Shown here piece by piece: positions 45,342 through 54,533 of a DNA stretch of 64,000 nt. The DNA is from Pedobacter sp. MC2016-24 (lineage in GTDB: Bacteria; Bacteroidota; Bacteroidia; Sphingobacteriales; Sphingobacteriaceae): the NCBI RefSeq assembly GCF_015223055.1, contig NZ_JADFBX010000007.1, positions 186,001-250,000 on the forward strand, read 5' to 3'. Under the pieces are notes generated by a model. It searched no databases and was not told where the DNA came from. It saw nothing but the letters and a program-made list of their open reading frames with translations. Numbering within the stretch: position 1 is the first letter of the stretch; every line of letters begins with the position of its first letter. Made by a program: the position numbers and the translations under genes.

Positions 45342-46799
45342 ATGAAAAGAAAAGATTATAAAATATACAGCCTGATCCTGATCACTTTGATCTTCTTGTC
45401 CAGCTGTAAAAAAGCTTTAGAAATCGACCCTACAACTTCCTATTCGAGTTCCAATTTCTGGACAGAAACACCACAAGCTACGGCAGCCTTGTATGGAGCA
45501 TATACGCTTTTGCAAGGGGCCATGGCTCCGGAGTTTGTCCTGTATGGAGAAGGAAGAGCAGATAATGTGGTCATCAATCCACTAGCCCTAAGTTCGCAAA
45601 CGCTGAACCTGCTGACGAACAACCTCAATTCGAGTCTGCCGATTACCAGCTGGAATGGCTTTTACCAGGTAGTTAATCAGAGCAATCTGATCCTGAAAAA
45701 CACCTTGGAAATGAAAGCCAAAGGCTTGTATTTAGGTAAAGATGCTGAATATGCCAGTGTGCGTGGCCAGGCTTATGCCATGCGTGCTTTCTGTTATTTT
45801 TACATGACCCGAATCTGGGGCAAATTGCCTTTGGTGACGCAACCTTTACTGGATGCGAATCAGAATGTGACCATTGCACGTTCAGATACCACTGCCGTGT
45901 ATACGCAAATTCAGTCAGATCTGGATTCTGCATCAGTCATGCCTATTCCTGCGGCTTACAGCACATCTTCGGCTACCCGGGCACAGTTTACCTTAGGTGC
46001 AGTGAATGCGCTGTATACCGATTTTTATATGTGGCGCCGCCAGTACAGGAATGCTCTTGCTGCCTCACAAAAAATCCTGAGCAACTCCACATACGCGCTG
46101 GCTTCACTCTACAGTGCTTCATCAACGGTAGATTACAACGTAAATCCTGCATTAATTGACAATACCGCTTACGCGCAGATGTTTACTAAAGGATTTTCAA
46201 CAGAATCTATTTTTGAGGTTGACTATAATTTTGCTGAGCGGGCGACGAGATCTTTTTTGATTACTGTATATGGCGACCTCGGTTTTCAGCCTTTCTTTAA
46301 AGCCAGCGGTTACCTTTCCAGTAAATTTACTTCAACAGATCTGCGCTCTAAAATTAACTTTGATACCAATTCCGGTATTGTCAAATATTTTGAAAAATCA
46401 GGATTTGTTCGTGGTACGCAGGACGATAAAAATGTCATTGTTTACCGCCTGGCCGACATCCTGTTGCTGCGTGCAGAGGCTTTGAACAAAACTGGTGATG
46501 TTCCCGGAGCAATGACCATAGTGAATCAGATCCGTACAAGGGCTGGTGCTGTAGCGTATACCGAAGCTGCTTACGCCGGTTTAAGTACCGACCAGATTGA
46601 AGACCTGATCCTGGATGAACGTGCCAGGGAACTTTGTTACGAGGGGAAAAGATGGTTTGACCTGGTGCGTACTGGTAAAGCAATTAAAGTGCTTCAACCC
46701 ATCAACGGCCTTAGCCAGACCGAAAATTACCTTTGGCCAATCAGCCTTACCGAAATCAGATTAAATCCTTTGCTGGATCAAAATTCATATTATCAATAA
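45342..46799 (+). CDS. SusD/RagB-family lipoprotein of the GlcNAc locus
   Basis: 485 residues with lipobox LSSCKK (Cys22). SusD features are LEIDPTTSYSSSNFWTETPQATAALYGAY, AYAMRAFCYFYMTRIWGKLPL, VYRLADILLLRAEALNKTGD, VNQIRTRAG and the terminal block DLILDERARELCYEGKRWFDLVRTG. It would cap the SusC barrel and bind the glycan. It is 4 nt behind susC and 12 nt before the fasciclin-type lipoprotein gene. Confidence 0.97.
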   Translation: MKRKDYKIYSLILITLIFLSSCKKALEIDPTTSYSSSNFWTETPQATAALYGAYTLLQGAMAPEFVLYGEGRADNVVINPLALSSQTLNLLTNNLNSSLPITSWNGFYQVVNQSNLILKNTLEMKAKGLYLGKDAEYASVRGQAYAMRAFCYFYMTRIWGKLPLVTQPLLDANQNVTIARSDTTAVYTQIQSDLDSASVMPIPAAYSTSSATRAQFTLGAVNALYTDFYMWRRQYRNALAASQKILSNSTYALASLYSASSTVDYNVNPALIDNTAYAQMFTKGFSTESIFEVDYNFAERATRSFLITVYGDLGFQPFFKASGYLSSKFTSTDLRSKINFDTNSGIVKYFEKSGFVRGTQDDKNVIVYRLADILLLRAEALNKTGDVPGAMTIVNQIRTRAGAVAYTEAAYAGLSTDQIEDLILDERARELCYEGKRWFDLVRTGKAIKVLQPINGLSQTENYLWPISLTEIRLNPLLDQNSYYQ

Positions 46800-46811
46800 A
46801 AATATCAAGAG

Positions 46812-48320
46812 ATGAACAAATTAAATCTTTACCCAAGAGCGCTTTTTCTCTGTTTGTACCTGCTCACGATGCTGAGTTGTGGCAAATTCGACCTTTTGAA
46901 AAATGAGGATAGTAATGGATCTGATGCTGGTGCTAACCTCAAATCGCAAACCATTCAGCAATTTTTACTGGCAGACCACAGCTCAGATTTGTCAGAGCTT
47001 GACCTTTTTGCGGCTGCGGTTAAACGCTCCGGTTTAATGGATACGTTAGGCAAGAGCGATGAGTATACTGTGGTGTTCCTGAGCAATTCAGGAGTTAAAC
47101 AGTTGTTGTCAACCGTTGGTTATGCCAGCGTAGAGGCTGTACCCCCGGTTATTCTTAAAAACCTGCTTGGTGATCTGATCATCAGGGGGAAATTAAAATC
47201 TACCGACCTCAGTCTCAATGAAACGCGAAAAATAGAAACCATCAATGGGAATTATATTTATTACTCCAGAACGGCAAATACATCCGATCAATACGTGCTG
47301 AGCATCAATCAAAATCCAACACTGGGTTCCTCTTCCGCACTGGTGAGGTCGCAGGACCTGGAATTTAAAAACGGTGTGGCACAAGTAACTTCACAGTTCA
47401 CTTTTTACCGCCTTTTAGACGATAAACCAGACGATGCTGATCCGGCAGGAAATGTGATTACTCAAAAAATCAAAGTCGCTAAAGATGTGTATATCCGTGG
47501 TGGTTCAGGAAATAACAACGCGAATTTTAACGATCCGGCAACCATGGACCTGAAAGCCATCAGTGCCGCAGATGCAACTGTAGGACGTATCGGTGTGATG
47601 CAGTATCCATTGGATAAACCAAGTTTTGGCGATAAAATTGGCGCGGCCAGAATGTACGTTTATATCTATAATACCGGACTAACGCCGACAACAACATTCT
47701 CTTTTTCTGCGCATTTGGGTGAAAATAAGGATTGGGTAGAGAATACCATTACCTGGAACAATGCACCAACTTATAATGCCGTTCCGATGTCTACGTTACC
47801 TGTGCCTGGCGCCACTGTGGGATGGGTTTCTTTTGACATCACCTCTGCAGTTGCACAACTTTATGCCAACAATGGAACTTTCATCAATGTGTTTTTAAGG
47901 CACAACGTGGATAATTTCATCAAACTCAGACCGAAAGAGTTTTCGGATGGTCTTTTTGCGGCTTACATCATGCTGAGTTCTCCACCTCAAACGCTGTTAA
48001 AACTTGGACAGGTCAGCACACTTAACGTGGCTGCTGCCAAGCAGATCGTACCATTATCGCTAGCCAATCTGAAAATGGAAGGTACCGCTGATAAAAACAT
48101 TACTTATACCGTTAAACAGGTTCCGGTAGCTGGATTCTTAGTCAAATATGGCATCCCGCTGGCTGCAAATGCTTCTTTTTCTCAGGCTGATATTGCAAAA
48201 GGTGCCATCAAATACTTATATAACGGATCAGGTAGCACCGATCAGATCACTTTTGAAGCCAGAGATCAAAACGGCGGTTATTTTGAGTCGCCTTTAAAAC
48301 TGGATATAGCAATTCAATAA
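46812..48320 (+). CDS. Multidomain surface lipoprotein: fasciclin-like + DNRLRE-like + cadherin-like C-terminus
   Basis: 502 residues with a lipoprotein signal (TMLSCGK, Cys23). Residues about 45-165 resemble a fasciclin (FAS1) domain (LDLFAAAVKRSGLMDTL, EYTVVFLSNSGVKQLL, ILKNLLGDLIIRG). Residues about 195-385 form a DNRLRE/CBM96-like sandwich (AKDVYIRGGSGNNNANFND, IGAARMYVYIYN, WVENTITWNNAPTY, GWVSFDITSAV). The end (about 400-502) resembles a CSPG/cadherin-like repeat (FEARDQNGGYFESPLKLDI). No catalytic site is apparent. Following susD by 12 nt, it is best read as an extra surface glycan-binding protein. Confidence 0.8.
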   Translation: MNKLNLYPRALFLCLYLLTMLSCGKFDLLKNEDSNGSDAGANLKSQTIQQFLLADHSSDLSELDLFAAAVKRSGLMDTLGKSDEYTVVFLSNSGVKQLLSTVGYASVEAVPPVILKNLLGDLIIRGKLKSTDLSLNETRKIETINGNYIYYSRTANTSDQYVLSINQNPTLGSSSALVRSQDLEFKNGVAQVTSQFTFYRLLDDKPDDADPAGNVITQKIKVAKDVYIRGGSGNNNANFNDPATMDLKAISAADATVGRIGVMQYPLDKPSFGDKIGAARMYVYIYNTGLTPTTTFSFSAHLGENKDWVENTITWNNAPTYNAVPMSTLPVPGATVGWVSFDITSAVAQLYANNGTFINVFLRHNVDNFIKLRPKEFSDGLFAAYIMLSSPPQTLLKLGQVSTLNVAAAKQIVPLSLANLKMEGTADKNITYTVKQVPVAGFLVKYGIPLAANASFSQADIAKGAIKYLYNGSGSTDQITFEARDQNGGYFESPLKLDIAIQ

Positions 48321-48407
48321 TTAAGTGCTCAACCTTTAAAGTTTGAATAGACCTTGACCGTTTAAAGGAATATAGGAAAGAAAATTACGGATAAAAACAA
48401 TAATTAG

Positions 48408-49955
48408 ATGAGAAGAACAGTATTTTTCCTGATGTTGCTAACCACATTTTTTGTGCATGCAAAGGCAGCTCAAAAAGAGTTAAGCAATCCGGATTCACCA
48501 TTTCCAGTAAGGGGATTTCACCTCGATCTGCGCATTCAGGCGATTCCCATGCCGGCACTTAAAAACCTGGCTTTGCAATTGGTTAAAGGCGGTATCAATA
48601 CACTCGTGATGGAGTGGGAGGGTACCTACCCTTTTCAGGAAGAACCCTTGATCCCCAATCGCTTTGCGTATACCAGGGATGAAGTCAAAGCTTTTATCGC
48701 TTATTGTGGAACCATCAATCTGGACGTGATCCCGCTCCAACAAAGTTTTGGGCATGTGGAGTATATCCTGAGGAATCCGAAATACAAAGACCTGAGAGAA
48801 GACCAGAAGGATTACTCTCAGGTTAATCCAATACGTGAAGCAGCGGCAAAAAAGTTATTTACCACGCTTTATAAGGATTTGATTTCCACACACCATTCGC
48901 CCTACATCCATATCGGTGGTGATGAAACCTATTTATTAGGCCATTCAGAAGAATCTAAAAAGAAAATTAAAGCCGTTGGCATCGGCAGGTTATATGGAGA
49001 TTATATCAAAATGCTCTGCGATGTGGTGGTTGGATTGGGAAAAAGACCGGTACTTTGGGCAGATATTGCTTTGAAATATCCTGAAGCATTGAAAGGATTG
49101 CCTAAAGAAACCATTTTTATCGACTGGAATTATGGTTGGGACATCAATATGTTTGGCGACCACCAAAAACTGATGCAGAGCGGTTTCGAGATCTGGGGGG
49201 CGCCAGCGATCAGAAGTCACCCGGACAATTATTTCCTTACCCAGTGGGCAAAACACTTTAAAAACATTACAGATTTTGTTCCGCTGGCAAAAGACCTGGG
49301 CTATAAAGGCATTATCATGACTTCCTGGTCAACCTCCGGATTGTATTCGCCAGTGTTTGAAACCACCCGGGACATCATTGATCTGTATGCCATCCGACGT
49401 GTATACCCGATCAGTGGGTTTAACATGTTGATCGCAGCCTTTCTAGAATCCATCAAAACGGCAAAACCGCTTGATGCACAACGTTTCATCAATGGCTATG
49501 CCCAATCGCAGTATGGATTGTCTGAGAACGATGCCAGAACGTTTTGGAAAGCAATCTCAACTGTTCCTTACGAAATTACGCAGGGAAAACCTATTGATAC
49601 GGACCTGAGTATTGCGCAAATGCTGGATAGTACCAAAAATGCATTAACGATGCTTGGAAAACTTAAACCCGCAAAAAATGTGAAAGAATTTGAGCATTAC
49701 CGTTTAATGGCTGCTATTCGGGTACAGTACCTGAGTTACCAAGCCATAGAGTCCAGGGCAAATGCACCGGAAATGACAGCTGAGCAACTTAAACCGCTGA
49801 TTGCCGAACTGGAAGCACTGCATACCAAAGAACTGGATAAAAAGTTTACAGCACTCAATTCAACTGTGATGTACCCGGCGGAGCTGGTGCAGGAGAACGA
49901 ACTCAGAAATGGGAAGATCAAGGTCTTACTCCAAAGATTGAAAAGGCTTAAATAA
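48408..49955 (+). CDS. GH20-like beta-N-acetylhexosaminidase, catalytic domain only
   Basis: 515 residues with a signal peptide (VFFLMLLTTFFVHAKAA). A single TIM barrel starts at RGFHLDLRIQAIPM without the N-terminal GH20b domain. The catalytic Asp172-Glu173 pair is in YIHIGGDET, with IPLQQSFGHVEYIL and GIIMTSWSTSG as further family blocks. GH20 enzymes use the substrate 2-acetamido group to release GlcNAc or GalNAc from non-reducing ends. It is probably periplasmic, working with the larger chitobiase-like enzyme next door. An 87-nt gap with no visible terminator separates it from the fasciclin gene. Confidence 0.9.
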   Translation: MRRTVFFLMLLTTFFVHAKAAQKELSNPDSPFPVRGFHLDLRIQAIPMPALKNLALQLVKGGINTLVMEWEGTYPFQEEPLIPNRFAYTRDEVKAFIAYCGTINLDVIPLQQSFGHVEYILRNPKYKDLREDQKDYSQVNPIREAAAKKLFTTLYKDLISTHHSPYIHIGGDETYLLGHSEESKKKIKAVGIGRLYGDYIKMLCDVVVGLGKRPVLWADIALKYPEALKGLPKETIFIDWNYGWDINMFGDHQKLMQSGFEIWGAPAIRSHPDNYFLTQWAKHFKNITDFVPLAKDLGYKGIIMTSWSTSGLYSPVFETTRDIIDLYAIRRVYPISGFNMLIAAFLESIKTAKPLDAQRFINGYAQSQYGLSENDARTFWKAISTVPYEITQGKPIDTDLSIAQMLDSTKNALTMLGKLKPAKNVKEFEHYRLMAAIRVQYLSYQAIESRANAPEMTAEQLKPLIAELEALHTKELDKKFTALNSTVMYPAELVQENELRNGKIKVLLQRLKRLK

Positions 49956-49978
49956 TGTAATTCATCTACAATCTAAAC

Positions 49979-52549
49979 ATGAAAAAATTGTATAAAATAT
50001 ATAGCAACCTGCTTTTAGCGTTATTTGTAGGGACGGCCGGTCATGCCTTTGCACAACCCTATCAAACACCCGAAAAACTGGACATCCAATGGCAGGTTTA
50101 CCAAAACCATTACCAGGGGAAAGATCAGACACTTTTTTCGATAGGGATGCACAATGGTGCAAAGCAAGCCTTTCCAGCTCAAGGCTGGCGGATCTATTTC
50201 AATCTTGGTAAACGCGTCACTACAATTGCCGGAACAGAACAACTGAAGATTAACCACGTTAACGGCGGTCTTTACTATATTGCTCCTGGAAAAGATTTCA
50301 AATCGCTCGCTCCCGGTGGAAGCGTCGCTCAACAATTCGTTTCCAATTCATGGGTAGTCAATAAGAGTGATGCCCCACAGGGATTTTATCTGGTTTGGGA
50401 CAATGCACCAGGTACCGGAATTCCCTTAAACGATGTTAAGGTCTCCATTCCAACAGAACTTCATCAGCTGGACAGATTTGCCGGAGATCGTGAACTCAGT
50501 TCAGCACAACGCTACGTCTTGAACGAACGCGGTAAAAGTCAACCTGCGCTTCAGCCTAAAATCTTTCCTACACCATTGGTTTATCGGGAAACACCTGGGT
50601 ATTTTAAACTTGATCAAACCGTTAACATCGTAACTGACGCTGAATTTAATGCTGAAGCACAATTGTTTGCCGACGAATTGAAGTCACTGGTCGGAAAAAG
50701 ACCCAATGTCCTGAATGGAAGTAAAACTCAGGCAGGCATTTGCTTAAAAAAAGACCCATCGGTTAAGAAAGATAGTTATAAACTCAGTGTAACACCATCT
50801 GGTATCCTGATTTCTGCAAATAGCCCGGTTGAAATCCATTATGGGATACAGTCCTTAAAAGTGCTTTTAGATCCTGCTGCTTATGCTGCCCAGGCCAAAA
50901 CGAAAAGCATACAGGTCAAATGCGTAGCGGTAGAAGATCGTCCCAATTTTGGCTTCAGGGCAATTATGCTGGACGTAGCCCGGAACTTTCAGTCAAAGCA
51001 GGAAATTCTGAAGTTGATCGATTTACTGTCCCTCTACAAATTTACCACACTTCATTTTCACCTCAATGACGATGAGGGATGGCGCTTGCAGATCAATGCA
51101 TTGCCTGAGCTGACCAGTGTAGGTGCCAACCGCGGTCATGGCGTCAACGAACAGCACAGTCTGATGCCGGCCTACGGATCGGGTCCTTTACCAGGAAAAT
51201 CATCCGGAAGCGGTTTTTATTCCAGGGCAGATTTCATTGAGATTTTGAAATATGCAGCACGAAGACACATCAACGTTATCCCGGAAATAGAAACACCAGG
51301 TCATGCCCGGGCCGCTATTGTTTCGATGCAGGCCAGGTACAATAATCTGGTTAAAACTGGTGACACAGCAGCTGCAAAAGCATATTTACTCCGCGATACA
51401 GCAGATACCTCGGTTTATCGTTCTGTACAGCAATGGAATGATCATGTGATGGATGTGTCCATGCCTTCGGTATATCACTTTTTAGAAACAGTGACCGATG
51501 AAATTATCGATATGTATAAACAGGCAGGTGCACCTTTGCAAACCATACATTTTGGCGGAGATGAAGTGCCCGCCGGTGTCTGGACCGGATCTCCTTCTGT
51601 TCATGCATTGAAAAAAGAGCATCCCGAAATTAAAGACGCAACAGACCTTTGGGACTACTTTTTTGGTCGTCTTGCTGCGATGCTGGATCAAAGAAAACTA
51701 TATCTTTCTGGCTGGGAAGAAACCGCACTGCGAAAATCAACTGTCGCCGGGGGTAAAAAATGGCAGCCCAATCCTTTATTCCTCGACAAGAACTTCCATG
51801 TTAACGTATGGAACAACATGTCTGGTAATGAAGATCTGGCCTACAGGCTCGCCAATTCCGGATACAAGGTCATCCTCTCTTTTGTGACCAATTTCTATTT
51901 CGATATGGCTTACGTCAGGGAGTTTGATGAGCCGGGCTTCAACTGGGGTGGTTTTATCAATCTGGAGCAAGCTTATAAATTTATTCCTTTTGATTACCTG
52001 AAAAATCAGCATACAGATTATGTGAACCGGCCATTGCCCAAGTCTATGCTCCAAAAATTTGAACCCTTAACCGAGGCGGGAAAGCGCAATATATACGGCA
52101 TTCAAGGGCTGCTTTGGTCTGAAACTGTGCAAACTGCCGAACGACTGGAATACATGTATCTGCCAAGGCTTCTGGCCTTGTCTGAGAAGGCTTGGGCCGC
52201 AGAACCAGAATGGGCTGTAAGTCCGGATACTGCTAAAGCCAGACAGTTATATGAGCGGGACTGGCATACGCTGACCAAATCCGTAGGTCGCGAATTAAAT
52301 AGATTGGACCATTATGCCAGTGGCTATGCCTACAGGATTCCGACACCGGCAATCCGCTCAACAGCAGGAATGGTTAGTGCCAATACGGATGTTCCCGGAT
52401 TTCAGATCCGCTACACAACCGATGGTACGGTTCCAACTGTAAAAAGTAAACTGTACCAACAACCGGTACCACAATTAAAAAAACTTAGTTTTCGAGCCTT
52501 CAATAATTTAGGAAGGGGAGGGAAGGTTGCCAAAAATGACGAACCATAA
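49979..52549 (+). CDS. Chitobiase-type GH20 beta-N-acetylhexosaminidase
   Basis: 856 residues with a signal peptide (LLLALFVGTAGHAFAQ). Domain order matches bacterial chitobiases: CHB_HEX (about 30-160, IQWQVYQNHYQGKDQTLFSI), GH20b (about 195-320), the GH20 barrel (about 325-770, FHLNDDEGWRLQI and catalytic Asp528-Glu529 in IHFGGDEVPAGVW), and a C-terminal CHB_HEX_C-like sandwich ending FRAFNNLGRGGKV. It should split chitobiose and related GlcNAc-GlcNAc or GlcNAc-terminated units in the periplasm. The stop codon directly abuts the nagA ATG, indicating translational coupling with amino-sugar catabolism. Confidence 0.95.
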   Translation: MKKLYKIYSNLLLALFVGTAGHAFAQPYQTPEKLDIQWQVYQNHYQGKDQTLFSIGMHNGAKQAFPAQGWRIYFNLGKRVTTIAGTEQLKINHVNGGLYYIAPGKDFKSLAPGGSVAQQFVSNSWVVNKSDAPQGFYLVWDNAPGTGIPLNDVKVSIPTELHQLDRFAGDRELSSAQRYVLNERGKSQPALQPKIFPTPLVYRETPGYFKLDQTVNIVTDAEFNAEAQLFADELKSLVGKRPNVLNGSKTQAGICLKKDPSVKKDSYKLSVTPSGILISANSPVEIHYGIQSLKVLLDPAAYAAQAKTKSIQVKCVAVEDRPNFGFRAIMLDVARNFQSKQEILKLIDLLSLYKFTTLHFHLNDDEGWRLQINALPELTSVGANRGHGVNEQHSLMPAYGSGPLPGKSSGSGFYSRADFIEILKYAARRHINVIPEIETPGHARAAIVSMQARYNNLVKTGDTAAAKAYLLRDTADTSVYRSVQQWNDHVMDVSMPSVYHFLETVTDEIIDMYKQAGAPLQTIHFGGDEVPAGVWTGSPSVHALKKEHPEIKDATDLWDYFFGRLAAMLDQRKLYLSGWEETALRKSTVAGGKKWQPNPLFLDKNFHVNVWNNMSGNEDLAYRLANSGYKVILSFVTNFYFDMAYVREFDEPGFNWGGFINLEQAYKFIPFDYLKNQHTDYVNRPLPKSMLQKFEPLTEAGKRNIYGIQGLLWSETVQTAERLEYMYLPRLLALSEKAWAAEPEWAVSPDTAKARQLYERDWHTLTKSVGRELNRLDHYASGYAYRIPTPAIRSTAGMVSANTDVPGFQIRYTTDGTVPTVKSKLYQQPVPQLKKLSFRAFNNLGRGGKVAKNDEP

Positions 52550-53737
52550 ATGGAAAAGATTAAGATATATAACGGTAAAATAGTAACGCCACATCGTGTG
52601 ATCAAAGGTGGCTGTATCGTTATCGAAGGCGGAAAAATTTCAGCAGTAAGTGCGGAAAACATAGCGGTTGCAGATGCCCTGGAAATCAATGCAAATGGAA
52701 ATTACATTGCACCAGGATTTATTGATTTGCATGTGCATGGTGGTGCCGGGCACGATTTTATGGATAATGAGGCTGAGGGTTACCTGGCTATTGCGGAGTT
52801 GCACGCCAAACATGGTACTACCGCACTCATGCCTACGACATTAAGCAGCGAACATCAGGATTTACTGGACACGCTAAGTGTATACGAAACTGCACATGCC
52901 TTAAACACCAATGGTGCACAATTTATAGGATTGCATATTGAGGGACCATATTTTTCCATGGAACAGCGGGGAGCACAAGATCCAAGATACATCAGGGCGC
53001 CGGTTCCTGCAGAATATCGGGAAATTATTGCGCGTTCTAAAGCAATTAAACGCTGGAGCGCAGCACCGGAGCTCGAAGGCGCCCTGGAATTTGCCGAATA
53101 CCTCTGCGAAAATGGCATTTTGCCATCTATTGCACATACCAATGCGATTTATGAAGAAGTATTGCCAGCTTTTGAAAAAGGATTTAGTCACGCTACACAC
53201 TTTTATTCCTGTATGTCGGGTGTTTCCAGGCGAAATGCTTACCGCTACGCAGGCGTGATTGAAAGTGCCTATTTGCTGGATGCCATGACCGTAGAAATCA
53301 TTGCCGATGGTGTTCACCTCCCGCCGCCATTGCTGAAGCTGGTGCTCAAAATAAAAGGTGCAGACCGAACTGCATTGGTTACGGATGCCATGCGTGCTGC
53401 AGGTATGCCGCCGGGCCCCAGTATTTTGGGGAGCCGTCGCGATGGCCTGGAAGTTATTGTAGAAGATCATGTGGCCAAATTAAAAGATAGGTCCGCTTTT
53501 GCCGGAAGCGTAGCCACGATGGACAGGCTGGTGCGCAATATGATGGTGATGGCAGATGCCACGCTGGAAGATGCGGTTAAAATGGCTTCCCTTAGTCCTG
53601 CCAATATCATCGGAATCGGAGACCGAAAAGGATCATTGGTGGCCGGTAAGGATGCAGATCTCGTGATATTTGATGAGGAGATAAATATTATGGAAACCAT
53701 TGTTTCCGGAAAAAGAATATATACAAAAACAATTTAA
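52550..53737 (+). CDS. nagA: N-acetylglucosamine-6-phosphate deacetylase
   Basis: 395 residues with amidohydrolase motifs: FIDLHVHGGAGHDFMD, GLHIEGPYFSM (metal Glu), SIAHTNA (His), THFYSCMSGVSRR in place of the usual HLFNAM, and LVTDAMRAAG (catalytic Asp). It converts GlcNAc-6-P to GlcN-6-P and acetate in the cytoplasm. It starts on the base after the chitobiase stop and is followed 10 nt later by nagB, completing the entry into glycolysis. Confidence 0.97.
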   Translation: MEKIKIYNGKIVTPHRVIKGGCIVIEGGKISAVSAENIAVADALEINANGNYIAPGFIDLHVHGGAGHDFMDNEAEGYLAIAELHAKHGTTALMPTTLSSEHQDLLDTLSVYETAHALNTNGAQFIGLHIEGPYFSMEQRGAQDPRYIRAPVPAEYREIIARSKAIKRWSAAPELEGALEFAEYLCENGILPSIAHTNAIYEEVLPAFEKGFSHATHFYSCMSGVSRRNAYRYAGVIESAYLLDAMTVEIIADGVHLPPPLLKLVLKIKGADRTALVTDAMRAAGMPPGPSILGSRRDGLEVIVEDHVAKLKDRSAFAGSVATMDRLVRNMMVMADATLEDAVKMASLSPANIIGIGDRKGSLVAGKDADLVIFDEEINIMETIVSGKRIYTKTI

Positions 53738-53747
53738 TTGATACCCC

Positions 53748-54509
53748 GTGTTGTTAGCAGAAGATTTAAAATTACCAGAAGTTAAGATTTACGAGTCAAG
53801 GAAATCGATGGGAGAAGCGGCAGCAAGCCGATTAGCCATTGCAATTGGTGAGGTTTTGCAAAGTAAGGATGATGTGAACATCATATTTGCCGCTGCGCCT
53901 TCTCAAAATGAATTTTTAGCCGCGCTTTTTTACGAAAACATCAAATGGGAGCAGGTCAATGCTTTTCATATGGACGAGTATATTGATCTGGAAGAGGATG
54001 CAAACCAAAGGTTTGGAAATTTTTTAAAAGAACGTTTGTTTAGCCGGTTCAATTTTAAGTCTGTTCATTATTTGGATGGGAATGCGAACGACGTTCAAAA
54101 AGAATGTTCGAGATATGCTGAATTACTTCAAAGCAATCCTGTGGATATTGTGTGTATGGGGATCGGTGAAAATGGGCACCTGGCTTTCAATGATCCGCCT
54201 GTTGCCGATTTTGATGATCTGGAAATCGTCAAGGTGGTTACGTTGGATTTACCTTGCAGGCAGCAACAGGTGAACGATGGGTGTTTTGTAAGTCTTGAAG
54301 TTGTTCCTACGCAAGCCTTAACGTTAACGATTCCGGTTTTAATGCAGGCCAAAGTAATCAATTGTGTGGTACCGGGAACAGCGAAAGCACAAGCAGTTTT
54401 AAATACGTTGACACAGCCCATCTGTACGGATTTCCCGTCTACGATTTTACGAAGACATCCTGGAGCAGTACTTTTCCTGGATACGGACAGCAGTAAATAT
54501 ATTTTGTAA
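53748..54509 (+). CDS. nagB: Glucosamine-6-phosphate deaminase (NagB-like), GTG start
   Basis: 253 residues starting at GTG 53748 (alternative TTG at 53751). Motifs are VNAFHMDEYIDL, DIVCMGIGENGHLAFNDPP and VVTLDLPCRQQQVNDG. The phosphate loop reads FAAAPSQNEFL rather than the classical LATGSTP, which marks the NagB-like branch common in Bacteroidota; its activity as deaminase is therefore likely but not certain. It would turn GlcN-6-P into fructose-6-phosphate and ammonia. It is the last gene of the locus; a short inverted repeat (CTTGAT/ATCAAG, around 54512-54538) follows. Confidence 0.9.
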   Translation: MLLAEDLKLPEVKIYESRKSMGEAAASRLAIAIGEVLQSKDDVNIIFAAAPSQNEFLAALFYENIKWEQVNAFHMDEYIDLEEDANQRFGNFLKERLFSRFNFKSVHYLDGNANDVQKECSRYAELLQSNPVDIVCMGIGENGHLAFNDPPVADFDDLEIVKVVTLDLPCRQQQVNDGCFVSLEVVPTQALTLTIPVLMQAKVINCVVPGTAKAQAVLNTLTQPICTDFPSTILRRHPGAVLFLDTDSSKYIL

Positions 54510-54533
54510 TCTTGATGCTAATGTGTCAAGATA

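Noticed and set aside
52901..53470. 189-codon antisense frame in nagA
   Set aside because: Shadow of a clear NagA gene.
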